Below, piece after piece: positions 22,100-32,967 of a stretch of DNA of 64,000 nucleotides. Made by a program: the position numbers and the translations under genes. Within the stretch, counting starts at the first letter, position 1. Every line of letters begins with the position of its first letter. This DNA comes from Craspedostauros australis (Eukaryota; Bacillariophyta; Bacillariophyceae; Mastogloiales; Achnanthaceae): NCBI GenBank assembly GCA_026770025.1, contig JAMXDE010000020.1, positions 1,178,001 to 1,242,000 on the forward strand, written 5' to 3'. Below the pieces are notes generated by a model. It saw only the letters and a program-made list of their open reading frames with translations. It ran no database searches and was not told the origin of the DNA.

Positions 22100-23338
22100 T
22101 CAAGTTCTTCTGCACAGACTCAGCCCTTCGGTTGGATGATCTACATTCCCATGCGCAGCAGCGCCCTCTGCGGAGACCAAATCGGCACCCCAGTCGAATC
22201 GATTGAGAACGGCGGGGGCTTCGAACAAAATATCCTCCTCACGAGCGAGTCGGAAATCGCGCCCCTTCGATTTGCCGCTATGGTGCTCGCCTCGTTCTTT
22301 CCAGTGAGCCGCCAACGTCCGTTGCTTCTTCGGGGTCAGGTAGAGCGTGTACAGGTGATCGTTGTGCGTGCAGAAGTAAATGAAGAGCTGCGTCCACATC
22401 GATGCCTTGTTCTTGATCTTTTCGTACCAGCCAGACGTGATCAATGATGGTGTCGCGACGGATGTGTTAGTCTCGATGGCACAGTTCGCGAATTCCACAA
22501 ACTGTTTCCACGGCCCTGCCAATGGAGCGAAACCTATCGACGCCACCATCTTGTACAGGAACGGACGATGCCGATTCATTGGGACCTTGTTGACGCCGCG
22601 CCGCTCCAATGACGGCACCAGCCATTGCCGTTGCAATGCTATCCCCGCCACGTCGGATCTATTGCCGTATGCACCGTACATGATTTGCAGCCATGTGTAC
22701 CAGTGCGGCGAGACCTCGACGTCATCTTCAAATATGATGGCCCGTTCTGCCTCATGGGATGGCTGCCATGCATCAAGCCATGAACGGCGCAGACCGACAT
22801 TGGCGGGGTAGACGAACACCTCGAATCTTCCCTTCGTCCAGTTCGAGTACGAAGGTCCTGCAGTGGACAGCATTCCCGTTGGCATCATATCTCCCTGCGC
22901 TGCTGTCGGTGCTGCGGCATCGGCCAAAAGTTGGCCAACCTGGTCTCTCCATTCCGCCGTCTCATTTTTGGGGCGATCGACGCGAATGACGAGATCGATT
23001 CGATGATGAGGTGGATAATGCGATGCGCGAAGCGATTCCACCAACCGCCGCAAACTCGACCATCGGTTCATTGTGAGAATGATGATCTTCAAATCAGCAT
23101 CCAAAGTTGGAACATCTGGAGATGCCCCCTCCGTCGCAGATAATCGATCTTCTCTCGCAACAGTGCCGACTCCAACATCACGAACAAAATCCTGTGATGT
23201 TGCGCCTGGGCCTGCTTGTCGGACTGCCTCATCGGCCCTCTTCATGAGCCATGCTACGTTGAGCAAAACCAGCACGAGCAGGAATCCAAGCACCTGTGTC
23301 CCGCGGCGCTTAGTGCTGCAACGGGTAGCCTTGCTCAT
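22100..23338 (-). CDS. GT2-like glycosyltransferase, Golgi type II membrane protein
   Basis: One exon, 412 residues. The basic tail (TKRRGTQ) and an anchor (VLGFLLVLVLLNVAWLM) show type II topology, followed by a stem to about residue 80. The catalytic domain starts 'LKIIILTMNRWSSLRRLVESL', the first strand and helix of a GT-A fold. 'ANVGLRRSWLDAWQ' and the acidic 'IIFEDDVEVSPHWYTWL' follow; the EDD is the expected metal/nucleotide-sugar site. Later 'SGWYEKIKNKASMW' is typical of eukaryotic proteins of this group. It should transfer a sugar in the secretory pathway; donor and acceptor are unknown. The closing residues (about 20) look unconserved. A GTAAGC lies just past the stop, so a 3' intron is possible. 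Confidence 0.78.
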   Translation of the reverse strand: MSKATRCSTKRRGTQVLGFLLVLVLLNVAWLMKRADEAVRQAGPGATSQDFVRDVGVGTVAREDRLSATEGASPDVPTLDADLKIIILTMNRWSSLRRLVESLRASHYPPHHRIDLVIRVDRPKNETAEWRDQVGQLLADAAAPTAAQGDMMPTGMLSTAGPSYSNWTKGRFEVFVYPANVGLRRSWLDAWQPSHEAERAIIFEDDVEVSPHWYTWLQIMYGAYGNRSDVAGIALQRQWLVPSLERRGVNKVPMNRHRPFLYKMVASIGFAPLAGPWKQFVEFANCAIETNTSVATPSLITSGWYEKIKNKASMWTQLFIYFCTHNDHLYTLYLTPKKQRTLAAHWKERGEHHSGKSKGRDFRLAREEDILFEAPAVLNRFDWGADLVSAEGAAAHGNVDHPTEGLSLCRRT

Positions 23339-24019
23339 GGGCTGGCTGGCTGGCGAGCTGGCTGATTGGATAGCAAATGCAGCTCAATGAGATGAAGCCT
23401 TCGCAAGTTGGTCAGATTGGTGTTATACAATCCAACACAGCGCAACGCAGCCCGGCACATCGTCGCCTGGGGTGGCGTCACAGTTTCTTTGGTTGCTCGA
23501 TGCGTTCTGCTTCAGAGTGGGTCTTTGCGGTTCATGAAGTGCCTCTCCTATTGCAAGACTCCTCTCTCTCTCTCTCTCTCTCTGTGTGTCTTTGTCTCTT
23601 TCGTTCCTTCCATCTCCATCACGGATACGATCTGCGCGAACGAAGCAAGGAACGACGCGAGACGACTTGATGTCTTTTTCCGTGTTTGGCGCCAAAATCA
23701 GAGTCATTGTGGTTGTTTCCGACTGATTCGATTCAGCTCTGTGGATGTGTGATTTCCTAGCTACGAGTATGAACATAGACTGACGATGCTGTATCGACAA
23801 GCTACTCCACACAACCTTGGTGCAACCTCAACCACAGACCGACACGTCCAGAAACATATCCACTCCTGATTATCAGAACAAGATGTTTCAAAATGATTTG
23901 AAATAGTACGCGTAATACACATATGTATTATATTATCAACACGTATTTGTTGCGGAGCAACATGCGTTCCCAATCCCTCCGTGCGAAGCAAAACAAGTAG
24001 TGCTCTATCACGCTCAACA
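23339..24019. promoter_or_regulatory. Upstream region of the GT2-like gene with a GA tract
   Basis: The 681 bases hold the promoter of the gene ending at 22100 and the 3' flank of the protease. A (TC)11 run at 23562-23583 reads GAGAGA on the coding strand, about 225 bases before the ATG. An AT-rich patch at about 23920-23940 lies beyond the protease stop. No gene. Confidence 0.5.
23562..23583. repeat. (CT)n / (GA)n tract
   Basis: A dinucleotide run of about 22 bases, GA on the coding strand of the downstream minus-strand gene. Comparable tracts precede the genes starting at 35990 (36157-36182) and 39373 (39945-39975). Confidence 0.85.
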
Positions 24020-26011
24020 TCATTGGAAGAATGAACCCATCAGCAGTGACATTGAGCAACACAGAAGCATTGAAAATGTCCCCATCATTTTCCAAGAAAG
24101 AGATGATGACGACGACGATGGCGTCGATGGCGCCTCATTCGTCGGTTTGCCCTTGTCGGTTGGTTCGGTGTCATCTTGGCTCGACTCGAGGGCTGGCTTG
24201 TCCTCCTCTTTGTTCGGAATCCGAGGCGGATCCTCTTCCTTTGGTGGAGTGGGATCCTCGGGCAGACCACCCACGTTGAATTCCATGATGGTGCCTGATT
24301 TGGAAAAGTTCCCGATGAAGACCCCCGTCGCCTCAATCACCCCATTTTGGTAGCTGTCCGTGTTGGGATACCTGACGGTCTTCTGATTCGTCTGCTTTCC
24401 TGGACCAAGGTCTCTGCCCTCCATCCAGAAGTCACCGGCGTCGCCGTTATTCACAGCCCTTTCGAGATCGTAGTTGCCATCCGCCTGCAGCAAAGCGACT
24501 CGATAGTGATGTCCGTTGCTCGGCCACGACAATGCGGACGCACCCGTGGCATTTGCTGCCAACGACAAACCAGGAAACCCACGCATGCCATTCCTGCGGA
24601 TGTCTGGCATCGAATCGTCGATGTGCCAAATGAGGATGCCGCCCGATCGCTGCATCCCCACGTCGAACAGGATCGGCTGTCGGTTCTCGATCAGAAGGTA
24701 CTCGCCTTCCGGGTACCCATGCGTAACCTTGAAGACCTGATCAGATGATGCGGCCGCATGGACCGCATAGGCGCCGCTGTATTGGATGACTTGCGGCTCC
24801 AGCCAACCGAGCCTGGCCTTCGACCAGGCCGAGAGGAAACCTGGATACGATGGATTCATTGAGGCACCGAATGGATTCGACATGATGTCGTACGAACCGG
24901 CACCGCCGACAGCACCGGACAAGGTGTCCAAAGGCCCGTCGGCGTCAAAGAGATCAGGCAATCCCATGGTGTGGAGGAGCTCGTGAGCGAGAAGACCGAT
25001 CTTGGCCATGTTGTTGCCGCAGGCACCATCGTACGCCGAGGAAACGGTGAAGGTTCCGAGCCGATAGTTGCTGTCAGACGACTTCCATGCCTGCCTCTCC
25101 GAAAGTTGGAGTGAGTGGGACCATATTCGATCCCTGGCCTGATCGGGTGGCACGCAGCTGGGTGAACCGAACTCCGCACCATGCCCGGAATGGAGCAGCA
25201 CCACGGAGTCCAGCACGCCATCGCCATCTTGGTCAAACTCCGTCCAATCGAAGCCGTTGGTGTCCATCTCGTTCAGAATCGGCAGGATGGCGTCGCCCAT
25301 TCGATTGCTCTGCGTACTTTCCGAGAATTTCAGCTGCGATCGTGGCAGTCCGTGCACCTCGTTGGCAAAGAAGGTTTCTGGCATGTGAGACGTCTTCCAG
25401 GGAATGACCGTGGCCTCCATGTGCAACTTGCCGTACGAATTGATCCGCATGAAGCTCGCCAACGATCCTGATGGGACCAACGTGCTCCTCATTTCGGCAT
25501 TGAATAACTTGTTGAGGTCTTCAGTTGAGATCAAGGCTTTCGCTGACGCGGCAGCCTGCTGCGTACTTGACGCTCTCGCCGTTGCTGTGTCGTCTGATGC
25601 CCAATCCACCAACAGAACCAGCACCTTGAGATTCCCTGATTGCTGCACGAGTTTCTTCGTCTTGTCGGCCTGCGCCAACATCTGGCCATCCAGCTGCCTG
25701 CAATCCTCATCTGACAGATGTAGGCAGACGCTGGGGTGGACGAACGATGGCCCGAAATCCTTCGACGTGCTCTTCATCTCGGCGTCCTCGAGGAGTCGAG
25801 TCATGGTCCCCTGCGGCGTGATCTCCATCGCCACTTCATCCTGGTGTACCGTATTGCCACCGCCTGTTTCAAACAGGGCGCGCGCAGGGATGATGCCTTG
25901 CACCTCCACTGCGCCGATGACGAAGACGGCCAGTAGCAGCAGCAGACCGGTGTGCGTCCAGCTCGAAACCGTCGCTCCAACGGGTGATGTCGCCATCGTC
26001 GTTGTTGCCAT
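24020..26011 (-). CDS. Secreted M6-family metalloprotease
   Basis: I start at ATG 26011, giving 663 residues; the frame extends to 26128, but only this Met puts the hydrophobic segment (GLLLLLAVFVIGAVEVQG) near the N-terminus as a signal peptide. The zinc site is His343-Glu344-x-x-His347 in 'AHELLHTMGLPDLFD', the immune-inhibitor-A/M6 signature, with 'GSYDIMS' downstream as the Met-turn region. A calcium-type loop 'DQDGDGVLD' precedes it. After the catalytic domain come 'GGILIWHIDD', an acidic Pro/Ser linker and a hydrophobic C-terminal tail (FSMLLCCSMSLLMGSFF). That tail could be a membrane anchor or a GPI signal. It probably cleaves extracellular or cell-wall proteins. No intron. Confidence 0.85.
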   Translation of the reverse strand: MATTTMATSPVGATVSSWTHTGLLLLLAVFVIGAVEVQGIIPARALFETGGGNTVHQDEVAMEITPQGTMTRLLEDAEMKSTSKDFGPSFVHPSVCLHLSDEDCRQLDGQMLAQADKTKKLVQQSGNLKVLVLLVDWASDDTATARASSTQQAAASAKALISTEDLNKLFNAEMRSTLVPSGSLASFMRINSYGKLHMEATVIPWKTSHMPETFFANEVHGLPRSQLKFSESTQSNRMGDAILPILNEMDTNGFDWTEFDQDGDGVLDSVVLLHSGHGAEFGSPSCVPPDQARDRIWSHSLQLSERQAWKSSDSNYRLGTFTVSSAYDGACGNNMAKIGLLAHELLHTMGLPDLFDADGPLDTLSGAVGGAGSYDIMSNPFGASMNPSYPGFLSAWSKARLGWLEPQVIQYSGAYAVHAAASSDQVFKVTHGYPEGEYLLIENRQPILFDVGMQRSGGILIWHIDDSMPDIRRNGMRGFPGLSLAANATGASALSWPSNGHHYRVALLQADGNYDLERAVNNGDAGDFWMEGRDLGPGKQTNQKTVRYPNTDSYQNGVIEATGVFIGNFSKSGTIMEFNVGGLPEDPTPPKEEDPPRIPNKEEDKPALESSQDDTEPTDKGKPTNEAPSTPSSSSSSLSWKMMGTFSMLLCCSMSLLMGSFFQ

Positions 26012-26659
26012 GATCTTGACTCGGTTCTGTGAACTTCTTTGCCGTGGCCTGTCTGAGCGTGAAAGTCTTGGCGTCAATGACACACTGTGTGTATGCTTCG
26101 GTATTTGTCGGGTGTGCAGGAGCAGCAACGAGTGCCCAGATCAGTAGGGACAGAGCAGTGGTCTCGTCCACTTGATGGGAGGATGTGGTGCAGAGATGCG
26201 TTGTACAGAGAGTAGAGTGCAGTCGTTGAGACCAGAGTAACGCGACACCCAAGCAACATGCACCCACTCCGCATCATCAGTGACACACGAGAGATGGTGA
26301 CAACCAACGTCCCCACTCTCTTGATTGGGTTTGGTTTGGGTTGGATTGGTTTGGATTGGAACTTTTTTGTTTTCGTGAGTTTGCGCATCCGACCCAACGC
26401 ATATGAAGCGTTATTACGGTTATAGTTAAATATCGCGAACCAATCGAATACAGGCAGACTGAAATGAAGCCGGGGGTGAAGGTTAGACTAAATTAATGAT
26501 GTATTAAAAACGGATTGCGGACACACTGAAATGGACCAGATATCTCAGCAGTCAATCAAACCCATCACAAACCGAAACACACCTTGTTCCACACATCGAA
26601 CTGGACAAGGCCGAGCACCAGGCATCGAGCATTGAGCATCGACGGGGGCAGTGCTACCA

Positions 26660-28977
26660 ATGTTGGCGATGACGGCGATGACGGCGACAACTGCAAGAGC
26701 GGTGACGAATGCAGTGTCAAAGATGATGGCTACGAGTAGGTTGGGAGTTGGAAGATCTCGCCGCTGTTCGAGGCTTCTCGACAATGCCTTCGTGTCTGCG
26801 ATACGGTGAGTCGATGCTCTGAGACGAGTATGTTGATGGAAGATGAATGGAGCCATCTCATGCATACTGTCACAGTCATGTGCGCAGAACTGTGCAATGC
26901 TGCTCTGGGTAGTATGCCATCGCCTGTGTGTGATACTGACACGACATGCTCCCAATGCCAACATGCATTCTCATGAATCGGCGCAACAAACTTGACTACC
27001 ACGCGTACAATTCACGCTTCGGACAGGACTTGGGCACCTCCAACACAGCTGCAGATATCACCATTTTCATCGTTTGGCATTCGCGGTGACAACCAGATCT
27101 GTAAGCCATGCACTGGGCTGGAGCAACTTCAGAAATGGAAGCAAACAAATGCGTTTGGGTCAGTGGCTTGGTATTCATCGAGCAGGCCAACGCAACTATC
27201 TCAGCGGCAGCAACGGCGGCAGACCTCCAGAGACGAGCTCGTTGTGTCCATCTTGGGACCACCGAACGCAGGCAAATCAACGCTGTTCAACCGACTGCAG
27301 TGCAAGCAGCGCAACAAGACGTACAGGCTGGGTTCTGAAAGCAGCTCGAAGCATCTGAAGAAAGGCAAGGGCCGGGTGGGATCGAATCACCGTGCGACCG
27401 GCGGCGCCCTGGTTTCGTCCATTGCGGGTACGACGCGCGATCGGCGTCAGATGTGGGGCAGGATCGGCGGGACCACATTCTCCATGATGGACACGGCGGG
27501 AGTCGATGGCGATCGAATCGGCCTGCTGTTCGCGGGCAAGAAGAAGCAGGCGAAGAATCCCGTGGAGCTGGCGATGATCCAGCAAACGCTGGAGGCGACG
27601 AAGCAGTGCGACATCGTGTTCCTGATGTTCGATGCCAAGGTGGGCGTGACGCAGGACTTGGAAGAAACGGCCAGGTGGTTGCGCAAGCTGCCGAACCGAC
27701 CCGAGGTGGCGGTGCTGGCAAACAAGCTGGAAGGGGACCGGTGGTCTTACGAAGGGTCGCCCGTGCTGGACCATCTCGACGAGGCGTTGCGGTTGGGATT
27801 CGGCGAAGCTGTCGTGATCTCCGCAGAACATGGCGAAGGCATGGCAGATATTGCGATCATCTTGGAGCAGCTGATGGACAAGCGACGGCATGAGATCGAT
27901 CTCGCCATATCCAAAATCAACGAGAGCGCTGAGGAGGATGGGTACGATAGCACCAATGCCGATGAAGATGAACATGTAGATGAAGGCGAAGATGACGAGA
28001 TGGACAAACCTTTGCAGCTCGCCATATTGGGGCGGCAGAATGTTGGCAAGTCCACCCTTGTCAACGAGATCCTGCAGAAGCAGCGCGTGATCACGGGCGA
28101 CACGCCTGGCTTGACTCGAGACGCCATCACCATCCCATGGGAATGGAACGGACGTCCCGTCCAGATCGTGGACACGGCTGGAATTCGGAAGATGTCCCAC
28201 CGCTTCGATGATACGATCGAGAACATGTCCGTCGCCGATGCTCTGCGGGCGATGAAGCTGGCGGACGTCGGCGTCCTGGTGCTTGATGCCGGCGAGCTGT
28301 ACCTGCAGAGGCAGGAGCTGGCGATCGCGGATGCGATCATCCAGGAAGGCCGGGCGTTGGTGGTCGCAGCCAACAAGATGGACCTGCTGGAGATGGACGG
28401 TGCGGAGTACACTCCCGAAGCGTTCGCAACCGCGGTGCAAGAGCAGCTGGAACAACGCATCCCGATGCTGCGCCAGACACCCATCGTCCCCATGAGCTGC
28501 CTCACGGGCGAGAATGTGAAGGGCCTCATGCCGGTGGTGTTCCGTGCGCGCGATCGATGGGCCCGCAAAGTATCGACCGGAACGCTGAACGGGTGGTTGA
28601 AGGAAGTGCTGAATGGCGCGCCGTCTCCCGTGGTTTCTGGCGTCACAAGCAAGATCAAGTACATCATCCAGACGAAGGGTCGCCCGCCAACTTTCCTGCT
28701 GTTCTGCAACGTGAGCGAGCTTCCCGAAACGTACCTGCGCTACCTCACGAGGAACTTCCAGGAGACGTTCGGAATGTACGGCATGCAGGTGAGGCTGGTG
28801 GTGAAGAAGAGCGCCGAAAACCCATTCGCGAGCAGAAACGCATACGGCAGGCTGATGAACCGCAAAGGATCAGGCGTTGGTGGCAAGAAGTCGCGCAAGC
28901 AACGCACCATCAACCTGCTCAAGACCACGGGAACTAACAAGATGCAACGCAGGAAGAAACGCAGACACAGGCGATGA
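26660..28977 (+). CDS. der: EngA/Der double-domain GTPase, probably mitochondrial
   Basis: The GTPase frame (open from 26992) has no ATG. A first exon at 26660-26805, with GTGAGT after it, joins at 27027 (CGGACAG acceptor) in frame, giving 698 residues. The exon-1 peptide is rich in Ala, Thr, Arg and Ser with almost no acid, as in mitochondrial presequences. GTPase 1 has 'GPPNAGKST' (Lys132), 'GTTRDR', 'DTAGVDG' and 'NKLEGD'. GTPase 2 has 'GRQNVGKST' (Lys390), 'GLTRDAI', 'DTAGIRKM' and 'NKMDL'. An acidic linker separates them, and a KH-like domain and a Lys/Arg-rich tail follow. In bacteria this protein matures the large ribosomal subunit; an organellar role is inferred. A 40-residue insert follows the first P-loop. 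An alternative acceptor is at 27186. Confidence 0.85.
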
Positions 28978-29517
28978 TCCTCAGTTCTTCCATTCCATTC
29001 CATAATGTAATAAAATACTATGGAATACTATACACTATTGGCATAGTGTTTATGTATTGCATTCAAGCAGCAGCAGCAGCACAGAGGAGAGTGTACGAGC
29101 AACTCGGCAGAACAGCGGCATGTCGTTGCGTTTCCTTTGCAGATCCTCGCGCCAAAACGTGACCACCTGATTGGATGGGTATGCACGATTCAAGTGGAGC
29201 CAACGAGAACGTGCACGTTTGGCGCACGTCAACGTTTGGAGGAATGGGAACATGGTGTGATTTGATGTGTGGGCGTCAGCAACAGCAACAGCAACAGCAC
29301 CAACAAAGATGATGTGGGCAGGCAGGAGCAACGACACTTCGGAAAGAGGCCCATGTGGGATACACCACGAGTATAGTGGAACGAAGGGCAGGGCAGATCA
29401 ACTGACAAGCAGGGTGCGCATTCGTCGCAGCAGGTGCACTCTCCGCAGATTGCAACCATCGATACCAACACTTGATCTTTGTGGCAGCGCACGCTTGCGT
29501 CCCGCTCAAGATCGTCC

Positions 29518-30273
29518 ATGCTGCGTTGCTCGCTGTTTTGGTTGAGCCTTCTGGCCTTGGTATTCGCAAACGGGGCCTTTGATCCTCAGACTCCGCCACC
29601 ACCAGCAATCACACCACCATCGCAAGGCTCCGCCAAGATGAAGATCCAGGCCATCGTGCAGATCGCCGTCACCGTGGATGGCTTGATCGCGGAACCCGAC
29701 GGAGGTGTGGGATTTCTCGATATGTATCCAGCCTGCGAGGGCGACAACTTTGATTTTTCCGGATTCCTGGATTCCATCGATGTGATCATCATGGGACGCA
29801 ATACGTTCGACATGGTCGTGTCGTTCGGCGAGGATATGTACGCGTACCGTGACATCAAGATGGTGGTCTGCAGCCGAGATCCATCGCGCGTCGTCATCCC
29901 CGAGTTCTTGCGCAAGACCGTGTCGGCCAGTTGCGAGACGCCGAGGAAGATGCTGCAGAGACTGGAAGATGATGGATTCCGTCGCGCCTACGTCGATGGC
30001 GGCATCACGATCCAGAGATTCCTACGAGAGGATTGCATCCATCGTCTCATTCTGACACGTGTGCCGTTGCTGTTGGGTGCTGGCATCCCTCTCTTTGCCA
30101 ATGGCAGTGTGGTGGCCGGCAACGACAGCGGCGACGGTAATGATCGCGGCAACGGAAGCGGCAGCGACAAGGATGGTAACACTGTTTCTGTTGATCCCAC
30201 GAAGTTGGATCACATCGAGACGAAGACGTACCAGAATGGCTTGGTCACCACAACTTACGATGTCAAGCCATGA
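29518..30273 (+). CDS. RibD C-terminal/DHFR-fold reductase-like protein with plastid-type leader
   Basis: The ATG at 29518 gives 251 residues and puts a signal peptide first (LRCSLFWLSLLALVFANG), cut before 'AFDP'. Ala/Phe at the cut resembles the ASAFAP motif of diatom plastid proteins. The domain starts 'IQAIVQIAVTVDGLIAEPDG', then 'VIIMGRNTFDMV', 'KMVVCSRDP', 'AYVDGGITIQRFL', and 'LILTRVPLLLGAGIPLF', the usual order of the YyaP/RibD-C family. A Gly/Asp/Asn-rich insert of about 25 residues (around 200-225) interrupts the last hairpin before 'YQNGLVTTTYDV'. NADPH-dependent reduction is expected; the substrate is unknown and may not be folate. Confidence 0.78.
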   Translation: MLRCSLFWLSLLALVFANGAFDPQTPPPPAITPPSQGSAKMKIQAIVQIAVTVDGLIAEPDGGVGFLDMYPACEGDNFDFSGFLDSIDVIIMGRNTFDMVVSFGEDMYAYRDIKMVVCSRDPSRVVIPEFLRKTVSASCETPRKMLQRLEDDGFRRAYVDGGITIQRFLREDCIHRLILTRVPLLLGAGIPLFANGSVVAGNDSGDGNDRGNGSGSDKDGNTVSVDPTKLDHIETKTYQNGLVTTTYDVKP

Positions 30274-30279
30274 TTGATG

Positions 30280-31052
30280 ACGATTGATGTTGCTGAGGTA
30301 TGAGGATGGTCCAGGTACAAATGAAAGAATCTCATCCATGGGCACGTAATTGCCTTCGAAGTAGGGCAGATGCTCATACCTCATTCGTTGATCACATAGA
30401 ACACTCTGGTCAGACCAGAGGAGAGTAAGTATGGTAGGCAGGCGTTTGACTCTCCTTCCCCATACTTACGCAGTACTTTCCCTTGGGTTGATTGAAGAGA
30501 TCGGAATGGAAAAGGAATGAAGGCCATGGGCAGCTGGAGATGACCTTGGTGATCAGGGAGGGTGGGTAGATGTGGTTGCGGAGTTGCACCTGCCGAAGTG
30601 CTGTGACCTCCAACAGTCATGATTCATTCCATCCCACTGCCGGTTGGACTTCTTGTGCAGACCAAGATCACGCTGATGCACCGTGTCGGCATGGATGACC
30701 GGAAGCTGGATGGGGGGGCTTTGGTGGAGTGGCAAGCCTTCCTTGCGAGAGGGAATCTTGATGGGACGCGCAGGCAATACCCGAAGCTCAAAGGACATGC
30801 CACAGAATGCCATGCCTTGCGGTGCTGGCGCGTGCAGGAATCTGTTCTGGAACGCATCGATGCGCACAGCATTGGACCAACGCTTGTGGCAGAACACGGA
30901 AGACCCTTGATTGCACAGCCCGTCCCAAGCGAAACGTGAAAAGCAGAAGAGGCATTTAACGAGCGCATGATGTCGTCATCCGCATTCGGGATGCAGTCTT
31001 GGAGCCCCTGGGCCCACGATTCATTGTGCTTGTCGCAACGAATGAGAGCCAA
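30280..31052 (-). CDS. Doubtful multi-exon gene or pseudogene, unrecognised
   Basis: Coding-like minus-strand segments lie in order but in different frames. About 31052-30960 encodes CDKHNESWAQGLQDC. About 30975-30680 encodes CLFCFSRFAWDGLCNQG, FELRVLPARPIKIPSRKEG and PVIHADTV. 30586-30470 encodes RNHIYPPSLITKV ending at a GTAAGT donor. From 30405 down comes CDQRMRYEHLPYFEGNYV. The last two join in phase across a 64-base intron. The first two are separated by a one-base frame change with no splice site. The VLP...VIHAD pattern recalls the C-terminus of nucleotide-sugar transferases, but this is weak. The 3' end would overlap the reductase gene on the other strand. Confidence 0.3.
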
Positions 31053-32967
31053 AAGCGCGAAGAGCTTGGATTTGAAAATGGTTCAACCTTGCGTTGACAG
31101 CGCGTCTGACACCGGCGGAGCCTTATCGGCGATGTCGCTGTTGTTGTTGTCATTGCTGTTGCTGCGTGGTGGGGTCCAACCACCTTTTGTGTTCGTCGGT
31201 TGTGCAGAGCATGTGCACACGTGAAGTGTGAAGTGGTGTACAATCGCCATCGTTCGTGCATGTGCGAAACAGCGACTATCGCATGCAATACATGGTTATC
31301 ATCATGATGATGTTTGGCTCGCGAGGCAAGACATCGAGATAGAGGAGAGAAGGGTGAGGCTCCGCTTCTCGCCTTCCTTGTTCGTTGAACGGGTTCTGGC
31401 TCCTCCGCCGATTCACAAATGCCCCGCTTAGTTATTGGGCTCTTCTACGGCGCTCGACAAGTGTTCGGCACGATCGTGGGTCTTTGTGGATGACAGCGTT
31501 GTCGAGGCCAACGAGGCACTGCCATGTCTGGCTTTCGGTTGAAGATGGTCATGGCATCCGACATGCCAGATGCAACGACTCGCGAATGGATCATCTGTCA
31601 TGACCAATTTGAACACCGATACAGCGACTTGACACTTATGGAGGACATGAAGTGCCTTCACACGAAGGTCACGCTGTGTTCGACACTCCGTTTCTGCTGC
31701 GTTGCTGTCGTTTGTCTTCAACCACCGATTTGTCGGCTATGTTTTGTGAGGCTGTGACGTCGTGAAGAGACATAACCCCCGTACTAGTCACAGACATCTT
31801 GTGGATTGAGTCACTATCGAATAAAATGTGCCAGAGTATATGCCCGTGGGTACCGCATTGGGAGTTGGATCGTCTTCTGTTGATGCCAACACTTATCCTC
31901 TGTGCGCAAAGGTCATTTACGACCAAGATTCAATGCAAGACCGCTTGCCACCTTGGTGGTTGTTGCGTGCTTGTGTGGTTTTGTGTCAACTGCGATGCGT
32001 GGTGTGTTGCGTGTTGGTCGTGGGCGCGATGATGGCGGCACAGACGCCGCACAACGGGAGAGATGCGACGTGAACGAACCATCACCGCACCGAGAGCAAG
32101 AGAGCAACAGAGAACACGGGTCGCCAAAAGGTGGAACTGAACAGAAGAGGATAAAAACGACTGCTTTATGAGCTCCGTGGTGCTACCACGATGGTGTGGT
32201 GATCGTACAGTGCGGCCTATTCGTAGTCTCTCTGTTTGTTTTGTGTCGTTTTGTTTGTGCAGACAGAACCAATGCTTCACTGCATCACGCTCCACCACGG
32301 TGCGGACCAGCCCGCACATCACCGAAGCTGTCGCATGTGCACAATTGAAGCATAAACACAAGCGACCACGCCACAATACCATCAACATTAACATCAATCG
32401 CAATCGCAATAGCAACAGCAATACACCATCAAGAACCGAAGGGCTTGCATGAGTGGACTCGTACAATTTCATCCATCACAGTAACATTACAGCCAACATT
32501 ACAGCCACCCTCCTTCAACACCTCTGTTTGCCAGCGCCGACAACATCCACAGCCCATAAACACTTGACTCGAGAACAAGATAAGCAACAAGATAAGCAAC
32601 AACCATCACGACAACAATTGAGCAACCACTTCGAGAGGCACCAGCGACAACCATCATTATCTTCACGCACAAAACGGTCACTTGGCAATCTCACGAACAG
32701 AGGCCAGAAAGAATCAGAAACAACTTCTCTTGGTGTCGAACCAACTGCGAAGGTCCATCGATCCTACTGCTGCTCTGCTGATACTGCAGCACTCGTTGCG
32801 CCAACCTCCTGTCGTTCTTCCGGTCCAGACTTTGTAGCCACAACACCCAGAGCAACCTCCAGAGCACAGCCCATCAACCCATCGACCCATCAGTCCATCG
32901 ATCACAACACAATACCATACCATACATTCCACACAACACAATCAACACAACACAATCAACAGACACC
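31053..32967. other. Intergenic region upstream of the 33 kb gene
   Basis: No confident gene. The right half (32300-32960) is unusually rich in CA/AAC on the + strand (ACAACA, CAATCGCAAT, CAACAACC) and ends with CAATCAACACAACACAATCAAC just before the ATG at 32968. A pyrimidine-poor 5' UTR of this kind is plausible for a well-expressed gene. Confidence 0.4.

Noticed and set aside
27277-28709. Long minus-strand open frames over the EngA gene (up to 392 codons)
   Set aside because: Shadows of a strongly conserved GTPase on the plus strand; no family motifs of their own.
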